Source of the DNA: Musa acuminata AAA Group
Lineage: Eukaryota; Streptophyta; Magnoliopsida; Zingiberales; Musaceae
DNA: 64,000 nt
Direction of reading: 5' to 3'
NCBI RefSeq assembly: GCF_036884655.1
Contig: NC_088339.1
Location: 31,023,001 to 31,087,000, forward strand
Position numbers and translations under genes: made by a program. The notes under the pieces were generated by a model. It had not been told where the DNA came from, searched no databases, and saw only the letters and a program-made list of their open reading frames with translations. Below are positions 24,901-36,784 of the stretch, in pieces. The first letter of the stretch is position 1; each line of letters begins with the position of its first letter.

Positions 24901-27400
24901 TGCTACTCATTAGGGATTGTTTGGTAACTTCCTTGTGTATTTTACCTATCCCAATATGCATATATATGTCATAGAAGATGATCAACCCTTCATTTATATA
25001 TTGATAGTTAATGGAACTGTCTAATGTTATGAATTATGTAATAGCCTGTGAGTGAACTTTTGATGGTGAGAATTAGATAGATAAGATAATTAGAACAATG
25101 ATTCACAATCTTCAGAAAGAACTCTTCAAAAAAAAAAAAATTCCCAATATATTTTTTGTTAGAAATTTTAATCAAATATGACTTTGACTACTAGATATTT
25201 AATTCACTAATATTGTTAATCTTTTGAAAAGGACTTAATAAAAGCTACACTAGACTTCAACTGCTGATGAAAATTCTTGGTCCTTGCAAAGTTTGAATGT
25301 TCAAAATAATGACAATCTAAGAAGACAAAAATGTCTTCAAGATGCCATTAGAGGTCTTCATTGGGTCATCTTGATCTATGAAGTGATGACCACTTGAGTA
25401 GCATGAAGAAGATAACCATAAGAAGACAAATGTGACAGCCCCCAAGTCCTTACTGGTTTGTGATCAAGTTAACAACATGATTGATGTGGAAGTGAAGAGG
25501 ATAAGGGGAAAAGGATACACCCAAGAAGGTAAAACATGGAGAAAAGCAAACTAAATGGGAGACCCACAGAAGGAACAAACAGTATGCTACAAATATAAGA
25601 AACAATGTCCAATGCTCAAGAAGAAGAACTACTGATTTCATAAAAGAAAACAAGAAGGCCTTAAGATCAACTTGAAATGATGTGGACTCAAGAAAATCCA
25701 AGAGAGAGGAAAAATAGTCACAAGATTATATCTCTAACTATGCACTTTTGACATTTGATCTCAATGAAATGACTTACTTATGGTGAATATGCTTTTCAAG
25801 ACATCATGATTTGAAACTTGGATGAATCATGAAACATGAATCATGTTGTTAACTCCCATTCCCTCTTCTTACTTTAGATGAATATTATTAATACCAAGTG
25901 AGCTGTAACTCCTGAAAATTGCATTGTAGATTGATTGTATAATTTGGTATTTGAATTAAAAAAATAATATTTGTATGAGATTGTCTAAGAGAAAAAAAAA
26001 ATAAAAATCTCATTATTCAAACTAGCCTTAAATTTACTTCTATAAAGTTTCTATGAATAATATTTTCTTAAGCTTACAAACAATTTATTCATATTTTTGT
26101 AACTTTTTCTTACGATAATAATAATAAAAGCAAACTATAATATTCTAAATATTCAAGATGACTACACAATTTTTTTATTATTCCTTTCCTAATTCGATTA
26201 TAAAAAATTATAATTTTAGTAAAACTTTTCATCCATCTCTTTTCGTACCACTAGCAATAACTATCTTACCCCTCGAACATCTATATTATCTTGATTAATC
26301 CTTAGAAAGTATATGAGAAATTTTTAACACTTAATCAACATCAAATCGATAAAACAGTAAAAAAAAAAAAAAAGGATTTATGAAGTTTGCTTCCGTTCCT
26401 CGGAAAGGATCAAAGGCATGGTTAGGTGAAGAGTCTCCAAGAAGTTTATCTCCTCAAGTAGCCATCTTCATCCTCATCCTCATGCTCATCCCCTTAGGTC
26501 CCATTCCGCCTCTGATAGGCCACTCCAAGTGGACCCTCGGTTCCTTCTTGCTTGTCCGAAGAGAAACTCCTCAGATGACTCAACACATTTCTACGTGATT
26601 CTTCATTGGTTTACAAGTGCCCATCCATATGACAAAGCAGTGCATTAGCTTGGATAAGAAACTATCTTATTTTTAGTAGGGAGCATTAATTTGAGTGTGT
26701 CAAATTGGGTTTGTATGCCACGACTTGGTAGTTGGTTCGAAGTCTTCTAATGTCATGCCGTTGACTTCAAAGTTAATATATACGTTCTAATGTCATGCCA
26801 TTGACTTCAAGGTTAATAAATACCCGTTCCTTTTGATGCCTTGTGGAAGACTTTTCCTTCCTTCGTCTATTCATTAGAGCTGAAAACAACGAGGCAACTC
26901 CTTAAATTCCATCGAAATAATAATTTATACCCATTTTTCATTCTAATTATAGTCGTTGCTCTATCCGAATACATCTATCAATATGTATAACTTAATATGA
27001 CAATTTTGTTGTTGGGGTTCCAACCGATGATATATTACCATTCATGTCAATATCAATATTGATAGAGCTTTCAGGATAGTATTTGAATTCAAAATCTTGT
27101 GTGCAAAGTATGTATAGACTTATCTAAATCCAGTGATCGTTTGTTTTCTTTCTATATTTCAATTGTTTGTTAAATTACTCGAGTGTTGTATTTTTTAACG
27201 TGATGTTCGTCACTCATATTTGAAACTAATTAATTTTTTTCTATAAAAAATTTAAGATCTATTCAAGGTTTAACCCTTTGCGAGTAGATATTGCATCAGT
27301 AATTTTAATTAAACCTATAATATCTCATATGTCTCACCATTAATATATACGATAATTAATGTTAACAAACTTATTTAGTGGTGGTCGAGGTATCAACATG
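21953..27400. other. Long gene-poor spacer
   Basis: About 5.4 kb with no supported gene. 21953-22060 is the thioredoxin promoter and leader. 22060-22750 is very AT-rich with an AAT-type microsatellite near 22206-22231. 22750-25450 has a more balanced composition and could hold a decayed gene or non-coding transcript, but its frames (for example 22996-23196, 24434-24616, 25450-25701) match nothing I recognise. 25900-27400 is AT-rich again. A direct repeat of about 40 bp (TCTAATGTCATGCCRTTGAC) lies at 26747-26826. Confidence 0.5.
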
Positions 27401-27419
27401 ATTTGGTTTAATTATCAAT

Positions 27420-27990
27420 GTTCAGGATCGTTCCTGTGACGTGGTTTTTATCGAGTTGGGTTGATGGCTCCGCACACGATTCTTCGGTCGACACATGATT
27501 TGCTTCATCGTCGTTAGGCCCTTGCACACAAGCCTAGGTCGCGAGGGGAGGGATTTCATGACTTGGCTCCTCCGAAAATTAAATCAGTATCAAATAGAGT
27601 TTTTGTATAAGGATAATCCCCCCTTTTCTTGATGTCGGTCATGGGGCTTTTATGCTTATGCTCGAGAGTCGATCGTATGTGATCTGATGATGGCGATCGG
27701 CTTCTTGAGCGACCGACTTGTATCTTTAGGCGACCGTCGATTGACTTGCACAGAACGGTGTCATATGGCGTTGTTCTGAACTTTTCGGAGTGATCTTCAA
27801 CCGTACAACATTGTCTCATGCGGCTTCGGATGACGCGGGAAGGGGCGATCATTGTCCCGAGTCGAAGGTGGTACATCGGACACGATGTTCCATCTCAGTC
27901 CCGAGGCTCCACGTTCGCGCTGACATGTTTGCTGATTACGTCCACAAGGTCGATACAAGAATATATCATATCAATTAATACACTAATTAA
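27420..27990. repeat. Possible LTR-like retroelement fragment
   Basis: This stretch departs sharply from its AT-rich surroundings: balanced GC, many CG dinucleotides and phrases such as GACCGACTTGTATC and TCGAGCGACC-like motifs common in plant gypsy LTRs. It has no partner copy in the window and no retroelement protein, so at best it is a solo or truncated LTR. Frames across it (27556-27876 minus, 27790-28000 plus) show no conserved domain. Confidence 0.3.
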
Positions 27991-29468
27991 TGTTCCTTAA
28001 TCACTGTCGCATAAAAACTACACTCTTTAGTCTCTAAATCGATCGTTCGCATTCATCTCGATCGATGGAGCGTAATCCTTCAAGGAACAACATCAACTAT
28101 TATTTCTTAGCATATATCAGAATGACAGTCCTCGATAATAGCTATCCTCCTTTGAGGAACAACATTAACTAAATTGAGCTACGATGTAATGGGACCCAGT
28201 CGGCATATCTACCACAGCAACCACCGTGCCTTTTAGTAACTCGACACAAAAAGTGGGATGACCACAAGGAATGATTGAGCTGCATGCAGGACCAGCATGG
28301 CGTGATGCTACAGTCTCACCGTGGAATCATACGCACCTCCTCACCCCATCATCATCATCATCATCATCCCCACCTTCTCCTCCTCTCCCATTCGACTCAC
28401 TCCACCCCCACCCTTTCCTTATCACCACCCCAACTTCTCGATGGCAATGCCAAAAAAAGGGAACCCGTCGGACCTAATAATTATTATTGCTGTTGTTTTC
28501 TCACCAACTCCTCTCCTAAGCCTTCTTCTTTTCCTTCAAAAGCTCTCTTTCGGCTCACCACTCAAAAAGACTTAATTGCCCAACCGTTTCAACTATCACC
28601 ATAATATATATATATATATGGCAAATTTGTAGATAAACCCTCCCAAGTTTCCGATTCTTGTAATTTAACCTCAAGTTTTTGTTTGACACATTTACCCCCC
28701 TTCCCCCAAAATCTTATGAATTTACACATGTACCCTCGTAGTTGATTTATATGCTCCAAAAACTCCCTTGCTTAACAAAATAAAAAATATATTAGATGTG
28801 TTATACATCTTAATATTTGAATTGATGTGTAAATCTTATATTGATTTGATAAACGTGTTCAACCATCCATTCGAATGCGACTTAAAGCGGATAATTTTTT
28901 TACGAGACCAGCTTGATCGATCGTAACGATAAATATAAATAATGATATATCCGTTGATATCGGAAAGGATACAACTATTGGGATCTATCCGAGATAAGAA
29001 ATTATTAAAATTTATTAATTTTTAGATTTTAAATTAATATTGATATTCTTCAAAACCTCTTGCTTAAGAATGACAAAATTATATAGGTTAATAGTAATTG
29101 ATATGAAAAATAAGTTACTTCCAAATTTATCAAGCAAATATATATATATATATATATATATAGTAATCATATATTATAATATATCAAATATTTAGGATAT
29201 TATCATATGTAATTTTATTTGGTGCCGACAAGAATGAAATAAGAGATTTTTCATATAAATAGTAAAATAATATTTTGTTATTTGTAAAAAAGGATTGGGT
29301 CAAAGGTAAAGGAAGCTATGGGGGAGTGAATAGTAAACTTCAATATTTAGGGAGAGTTGGATGAAATTTCCAAATTGGCCAACCGGTGTTAATACTTGAG
29401 CCTATCGCAATTCCCCACTCCTTTTACTTCTTCCAACTCCTTTTTGTTCACTCGGTTCGAAGAAAGAA
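27991..29468. other. Spacer upstream of the kinase gene
   Basis: No gene is supported. 28270-28560 is pyrimidine-rich with ATC and CCT runs; three overlapping short frames there are compositional. There are (AT)n tracts near 28600-28619 and 29134-29162. At about 29255-29334 a block ending GGGAGTGAATAGTAAAC matches one arm of the foldback element at 15586-16426 and is probably a lone relic of that family. The last 60 bases are the kinase leader. Confidence 0.5.
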
Positions 29469-29537
29469 ATGCCGGAGCATACGACCAAGCCTACCCCAAA
29501 TCACCACCATAGAAGAAGAAAGCCCGTAGACCAGTAG
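29469..29537 (+). promoter_or_regulatory. Upstream ORF in the kinase leader
   Basis: An ATG at 29469 opens a 22-codon frame (MPEHTTKPTPNHHHRRRKPV, then DQ) that closes with TAG at 29535-29537, 28 nt before the kinase ATG. It is His/Arg-rich. If the mRNA starts upstream of 29469 this could reduce kinase translation. It is seen in sequence; a role is inference. Confidence 0.45.
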
Positions 29538-29565
29538 CCAAGGTGGGCATCGCCAAGACCCCGCC

Positions 29566-32500
29566 ATGGGCAACACCTGCGTATGCCTTGCCGGCGAACC
29601 CAAAGACTTGGACAGGAAGCAGAAGAAGCCCTCGCCCCGTCCCCAGCAGCAGCAGCAGCAGCAGCAGCAACCGAAGACGCGGCAGCACAAGCCACACCGG
29701 CCCCGGCCGAACCCCTACGCTGAAGACACCATTGGCTCCCCCTCCCTCCATGTCCTCAAGGACGTCGTGCCGCTTGGCCGCCACCGCAGCCGCATCGGCG
29801 ACAAGTACGTGCTCGGCAGCGAGCTCGGCCGCGGCGAGTTCGGCATCACCTACCTATGCACCGACAAGGAGACGAGGGAGGCGCTGGCCTGCAAGTCCAT
29901 CTCGAAGCGCAAGCTGCGGACCGCCGTCGACGTCGAGGACGTGCGGCGGGAGGTGGCCATCATGTCCACTCTGCCGGACCACCCCAACATCGTGAGGCTC
30001 CGCGCCGCGTACGAGGACGCGGACGCCGTGCACCTGGTGATGGAGCTGTGCGAGGGTGGGGAGCTGTTCGACCGGATCGTGGCGAAGGGGCATTACAGCG
30101 AGCGGGCGGCGGCCGCAGTGGCGCGGACCGTGGCGGAGGTCGTCAGAATGTGTCATGCTAATGGCGTGATGCACCGGGATCTGAAGCCCGAGAACTTCCT
30201 ATACGCTAACAAGAAGGAGAACTCGCCCCTGAAGGCAATCGATTTCGGGCTCTCGGTCTTCTTCCGTCCAGGTTGGGTGCTCATGTTCTTCTTCTTCTTA
30301 GGCGTTCTTCAATCGGTATTCCCTTTGCAATTAACGCTGATGTCTGATGCATTCCGAGCAGGGGAGAGGTTTTCGGAGATTGTAGGAAGCCCCTACTACA
30401 TGGCGCCGGAGGTGCTGAGGAGGAATTATGGACCGGAGATTGATATTTGGAGTGCTGGGGTTATCTTGTATATCCTGCTTTGTGGAGTTCCGCCATTCTG
30501 GGCTGGTAACTAGGACATTGTTGATAATTGTGTGTTCTTCTTTTGCTTCTTTGGCTGTGTATTGTGTTTTCTGGGTTGTATCATCTTGAATTATAGAGAC
30601 CGAGCAAGGTGTTGCACGAGCGATTCTCCGAGGAGCGATTGATTTCCAGAGGGAACCATGGCCTCAGGTCTCAGAAAGCGCAAAGAGTCTTGTAAAGCAG
30701 ATGCTGGATCCAGATCCAAAACGGCGGTTAACTGCTCAGCAGGTGCTGGGTAAGTCCATCCACTGGACATTCATGGTGTAAGTTAAAAGTCACCATGATT
30801 GCTCCCATCTATGTCTCCATTTTTTGACGTATCTTTTTTTTTTTCCTGCATTCTGAATATCATCCATGCATGAGCGTTTTTCCAAGATAAGGACTTGGTA
30901 TCATGATGGATCCAGTTTTTGTGAAAGCTGGTGATGTAAGAGGTGTTTATAGACACAATGCATTCGTGATCTATTTGGAGGTTTTAGCTATATCATGGTC
31001 AAGTCTTCTACAAGTGTTTATAGGAGGTTTCCAGTTTTAGCTATATCATTTGGAGGTTTTAGCTATTTGGAGGTGTTTATAGGCATGGTGCATTCGTGAT
31101 CCAGTTTTCTACAAGTGCCGACCTCAAATAGTTGGGAGTTACGGTTTTGTTATTGTTGTAGTGGTAGTAGCTATATCATGTTCCAGGAACCCACTTTAAT
31201 GACAAAACCTAATGTTAAGCATTTCAAGTTGATACAACTTTGTTGTGAATTTCTAGAGAAATGTTCCATGCTTGTTCTACATGGGAGTGTCGTGATAACT
31301 GCAATGAGACATACTGTCTCGAACGGATTTTTGAAGAAAAGATCTGTAGAATTGTAGCAGCACACGTGACACAACTGTAGCAAAGATGGAAATGTTGTAG
31401 CACCAGCAGCAAATGTACCACAATTTTTAGTGAAGATGGAAATATGAGGACCATAGATATTTTATTTCTTGCAACAAAACTCAAAAGTGATTGTTTAGTC
31501 ATCAAGTATCTAACACAAAATGATCTAAACCGAGGAGCTCTTCTCCCAAAGAGATGGAGTCCCCAGGTGTAAAGGGCCTTCATTATGGCAATGCAAATCT
31601 TATCCTTGCATGTAGTAGATAGAAGACATTCATAATGGCATAATAGAGCAGCATAAAAGAGTTGAGAGAGGAAAAAGAAATCAATAAGTGAAGAAGAGTG
31701 GATATGCATGGCCAATTTGCCTAAAATATTCACCAACAATTCATGAAATAAAATACAAAACCTTGTGACACTGATGGAATACACAAGTTCATAAGAATCC
31801 TACTTATAGAAGGATTTTCTAGAGAACAAAAAGAAATAAGGAAAAGAAATATTTTCTCCAGCTTCTCATACAATTATTCTTAGCCAGTCCCTTAATTTTC
31901 CATGAGCCCTCATTAGGTCAGAGGTACTTCAGATTGAAAGCACTTATCTTCTTCCCGCATAATCGAAAGAATTAATGTTTCTTGTGTTTCTTAACTTTTG
32001 GACAGTGAGGATACAAGTGTGGTGCAATTTGGTCCTTGCCTCTCTTCAGCACAGGAAGTAACTTCCAATCTAAGTGCACCATGTACCATCTAAACAATTA
32101 CTGTCATAATCTCCTGTGATTTCTTTACGGAAGGTAATATCCAGCTACTATTTTGTAATAGAAACCACTTTTGAGTCCAAATTGAACTCATTACAGGAAT
32201 CAGATATCCATCTTATGACTCAGCATATCTCCCAATTCAGAAAGGAGATGGTTTGCTGACCAGGTACCAAATAGGACTATCTAAGCACCTCTTGGGAGGA
32301 TCAAAAGTTTGCCCAGCCAAACAGTACCTCGAGAGAAAAAATTTATTAAGTTTCCTTTGATAGGAACTTTGGGGTTCAACTACAACTGGACTTTCAAAAA
32401 CCTACTTGAACTTTCTTAATTACAATAAAACTGAATAAAAATTGCTACTGAACTACCAGAAATTAGAAACTGTAATCTAGTCCTAAAACTGACTTTAACC

Positions 32501-35500
32501 CTACGTTGAAGATGATTCAAACTAAACCTAACTGATAAAGGTTAGACTTGAAAGGTACTTGTCCTGAATGAAAATTATCGGAGATAAATGGAGATATACG
32601 ATGGTGGATGAATGAAAAGTAGTCCCATTTGCCGCTATGGTCAACAGAAACCTGTAATATCCCAACTATTTGGGCTGGCTTTATGGTTGTCAGTTTGGTG
32701 GATGAATGAATGGTCGTTCCATTTGCTGCTAAGGTCAACAACAATCTGTAATATCCCAACTATTTGGTGATCTAGCACAGTTTTACGTCTGGCTGTAAGC
32801 TGACCAGTGCAGCTCTCCTATACCTGGGCTTGGGACAGAGTAAACGAAATTTAGCAATATGCATAGGCCAATTTGTTGATTAGGAAGCCTCATGTACCTC
32901 GTCTGTATAGTGCTTCATTTGTCATTTCCATGCCATCCTTTATGCAATTTTAATCCTTTTTGCAAGTTGCATATAATATTGTTAGTTCAGTAAAAATATC
33001 AAAATTTCTTATGAGGATGCTTTTATGGAAGTTAAAAGAAAAAAAATGGTTGCAACAAGTGGCTACCAAATAGTTGTACTTTGTTTTCCATTGTGTGATA
33101 CTTATCAAGCCTTTATGCATTTTTTGCTGATGCTGATTCTGTTTGGTTCACATGATAATACTCTCCTGATATATACATCTGACAGAACATTCATGGTTAC
33201 AAAATGCCAAAAAAGCTTCAAATGTTCCATTGGGAGATATTGTAAGAGCAAGGCTGAAACAGTTCTCAGTCATGAACAGATTCAAAAAGAAAGCCATGCG
33301 GGTTAGAATTTAATATTCATTTCTCTTTCTATAATTAATTATACTAAAATCTGATAAAATCTAATCAATTAAACACTTTCAGGTAATAGCTGAGCACTTG
33401 TCGGTTGAAGAGGTTGAGGTTATAAGAGACATGTTTAAGTTAATGGATACAGATAACAATGGAAAGGTATCATTTGAAGAATTAAAAACTGGCCTTCAAA
33501 AGGTTGGTTCCCAACTGGCTGAATCAGAGATGAAACTATTGATGGAAGCAGTAAGTTTTTACTCATTCTCAATTCTCAGGCTGCTAATTTGTGGCATCTA
33601 AATTTTAATTCTAGATGCTCAATACGAAGATGATGTAAATTTTAATTCTCATGCCTTTGGTAGTTTTGTAACTTCATGTTTCTTTATTTGTTCTTTCTTT
33701 CTGACATAACCACAACAAATTTACTTACAAGTTGTCCTTTATCAGAATATGACAAGCAGACAAGGTTTGGTGAAAGTCATTTTTTGTTCACCTGAACTTT
33801 CATACTGGTTATAGTCATACACAATAATCTAAGGGATTTTGGCTTAACTAGACAAAAATGTTCTAAATCTTATGACAGAGACTATTGCACTAATTTATTG
33901 TGCAACATAGAGAAAGATCAGTGTTTACATATAAAGTGATGGTGTATGCCATATTGTGAAATGCAAAGGATGCTACTGAATTTTTCAGCTGGATTAAAAA
34001 TCAGATATCACAATTGGAAACTTGTATAATCTAGTTTGCTGGTAATTATTAACACTCAAACTTGGCTCCCACTTGGAGAAGAATTACTTAGTCAATTCAT
34101 TAATTATTCATTTTGTTCTGGAATTACTTATGGATAAGTGGTAAGGGTTTCATCTAAGATGCATGGAATCCTGAGTTGTTAAAGTTCGAGGTAGATCAAA
34201 GTAAACAGGAAATCTACCACTTCTGTGTCTAACAAGTCAATATTTCTCTTGCTTCAGTGGCTAACAACTTGAACCATCCTTCATAATCTTATTCTAAGGA
34301 CCTCCATGTTAATATGTATGTATATCAGTATATGTATACATATGTATATATATATATACTATACATATATACACACACACATACTCTTCATGGACATTGC
34401 CTTTTTCTTATCTCCTAAAAGATCTTACCTTCAATATTTGGCTTCCTGAATTTCAGTTGAAGTGTTGAAGCTTCTTCTTTATCTGTCCTGTGGCTATTGA
34501 TTTTGTAGATACCAAGATAGCTCATTCAAGTTCTATCTTGGATGTATGATTTAAGTTCCACAGGTTTGAAATTTCATAACTAGAGGGTTTGATTTCGGTA
34601 TTGATGGTTGCCAAATGCTCTTCCACTCTGTTGAGCATAGGGTCAGTGAATCTGATGAGTTTCATGAGAGCTAATGGTGAGAGGTTAGACACTGGAATGT
34701 TCTAATTTGAATATGAAGCAGATGTACTCATCGAGCTCTGCATATCTCAATTTGATATGAAGGAAACAAGCTTTAGACTGACTTTTTGACCTACCTTCAG
34801 CTGGCAGTACCTAAATCTGATCTTACTAGGCATCAATTATAGTAGAATATCAGCACCCATGTAATTGTAAGTGCTGCTTTATAAGTTTATATATTTTTTC
34901 AGTTAGAAATATGTTCTATTCAACTAACATATCTCATACCATATTACTATTTATTTCAGTAAGAAAAATCATTTTCTCACAATTAGTGACCAAGGTCTTC
35001 AGTCATCAAACCTCTGTCTCTAACAAGAAAGCATATAACTTAACTGATTGTCGAATTCATATTTAAAAATGTGAATAATTATTGTAGATATGTCTTTTTA
35101 TCCAAAAATCTTATACTATTTTGAAAAGGTTTCATTTATTTAATATGTGTATAAACTAATTACTTGAGTAAAAACCAACTATATGATTCAATTCTCCTGT
35201 TGGATTGAGTCATGACCATTTTTAACAGAGCAGATATAGTATTAGGCACTATGAGGGGTCTAAGTAGGAATCAACTATCCGCGAATGAGCCAGAAGGTAT
35301 ATTTTGTGTAATCGCCACTGGATTGAACTTCATATGCTCCCAACTAAGGCATGATTCTATATTTTGTGTTGGACCTTGGGCCTTAATGAGAATATCAAGC
35401 ATTGTGTGAGGGAGATTATGACATCACAATTATTTCTTGATTGAAAATGAGAGATTGATTATGGTGGTATATGGTGATAGATGGCGTTGTTATCATAAAT

Positions 35501-36784
35501 TTTGAGCGAAAGGATTTTAGCCCCATGTGGTCTCTGATAACTTAGAAGTTCAATTCTCCCACTATATTGGGTCGCAACAAGAGTGGCCATGGAAACCAAG
35601 CATTTTGCACAAAACACCATCGTATGATCAGTATATGGCAGGATAAAATATGATCTTGCTACATTTCTTAGTCCTATCCCATTAAGAAATCCATTGGTTT
35701 TGCTATATTGAGCATTCTGTTTAACACAACCAGACCAAAATGAACAAGGGGGACAATGGATCCTCTGCCACAAATCATTCTCTATTATTCCTTGGGCACA
35801 TTGACCAAGGCTGTTGTTTTTGCAATAGATAGAATGATCGAGATTCATGTCTGTTCATTTCTATAAGAGCCTCGGCATGCGTAGGATTATTAAATTCTTT
35901 CTTTAGGTCCAACTTGAGAAAGAAACCAGTGCATTCAGTGTTGCAAATACTCAGCATTGAACTTAAAGAAAGCAGTCTTACAAATTATGATTCTTGACAA
36001 AAGATTCTTTGCTTTCCCAACCAAGTCATGTGGCACCATACCTTGCCTTGATGCTAAATTTCAGTAATAAGAGTTGAATTCAAAAGATTGACAGCTAACA
36101 CATGGAGAAATTTATGATGTAGGATGATTATTAAGTATCATCTCATTCTTGTGATATCATCAAATTTCTGGCATTATTACACCGGATTTTAGTTTTAGAA
36201 TTTTGCAGTGGATATCTTCCTTTGTCTTATGTTTCTGAATGTTAGTTCAACCTGCAAAACATGGATGCAGGCTGACGTTGATGGAAATGGTGCGTTGGAC
36301 TATGGGGAGTTTGTGGCTGTCATTATTCATTTACAAAGGTTATCTAATGATGAACATCTCCGCAGAGCATTCATGTTCTTTGATAAAGATGGCAGCAATT
36401 TTATTGAACTTGACGAGCTAAGTGAGGCCTTGGCAGATGAGTCTGGCCAAACGGACATTAATGTGCTGCATGATATTCTACGAGAAGTTGACACAGACCA
36501 GGTACAGGTTCTTCTCTCTGCGTTCTTTTTTTTTTTTCATTTTTGTCTAAAGTATTGTTCATCCTAATATGTTTTGACTCAAGCATTGACCACACATTGG
36601 CACTATCATGCTTTAGGATGGCCGTATCAGTTATGAGGAGTTTGTTGCTATGATGAAAGCTGGCACCGATTGGAGGAAAGCGTCTCGCCAGTATTCAAGA
36701 GAAAGATTTAAAAGCTTAAGCATGAATCTCATGAAAGACGGTTCACTTTCTATGGGAAAAGAAGCAACTGATTTGTACGCATAA
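29566..36784 (+). CDS. Calcium-dependent protein kinase (CDPK/CPK)
   Basis: Ser/Thr kinase activated by direct calcium binding, 561 aa, closest in memory to the Arabidopsis CPK7/8/32 group. Seven exons: 29566-30271, 30362-30505, 30597-30749, 33186-33301, 33383-33550, 36271-36501 and 36617-36784, all GT-AG, giving 1686 nt in frame. MGNTCVC offers Gly2 myristoylation and Cys5/Cys7 palmitoylation for membrane attachment. The variable region has nine Gln (27-35). Kinase domain is about 81-339: GRGEFG loop, Lys110, HRDLKPEN 203-210, DFG 226-228, [10 protein letters not shown]. The domain end reads EHSWL where EHPWL is usual. The autoinhibitory junction ([14 protein letters not shown]) leads to four EF-hands with loops at about 395-406, 431-442, 467-478 and 503-514; all keep Asp at position 1 and Glu at 12. 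Intron 1 is in frame with exon 1, so unspliced reading would insert a false hydrophobic segment. Introns 3 and 5 are about 2.4 and 2.7 kb. Confidence 0.96.
32603..32767. repeat. Tandem duplication in kinase intron 3
   Basis: Two copies, 32603-32673 and 32697-32767, share GGTGGATGAATGA and end AATATCCCAACTATTTGG, with a handful of differences; the period is 94 bases. They lie in the 2.4-kb intron between the third and fourth exons. Another patch of repeated phrases (TTTTAGCTATATCAT, GTGTTTATAGG, CATTCGTGATC) is at about 30945-31115 in the same intron. Confidence 0.8.

Noticed and set aside
22996..25701. Small frames in the balanced-composition part of the long spacer
   Set aside because: They are short, show no conserved motif or splice-linked continuation, and could not be tied to any family.
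28271..28291. TGATTGAGCTGCATGC, partly like miR171
   Set aside because: Only the first nine bases agree with TGATTGAGCCGCGCCAATATC, and no partner arm is present.
29491..30174. Frames of 100-150 codons overlapping kinase exon 1 on both strands
   Set aside because: They are shadows of the kinase reading frame created by high GC content.
30272..30361. Hydrophobic insert in the kinase that could be read as a membrane segment
   Set aside because: It is intron 1, which happens to stay in frame. It begins GTTGGG, ends CAG, and removing it restores [14 protein letters not shown] exactly as in other CDPKs.
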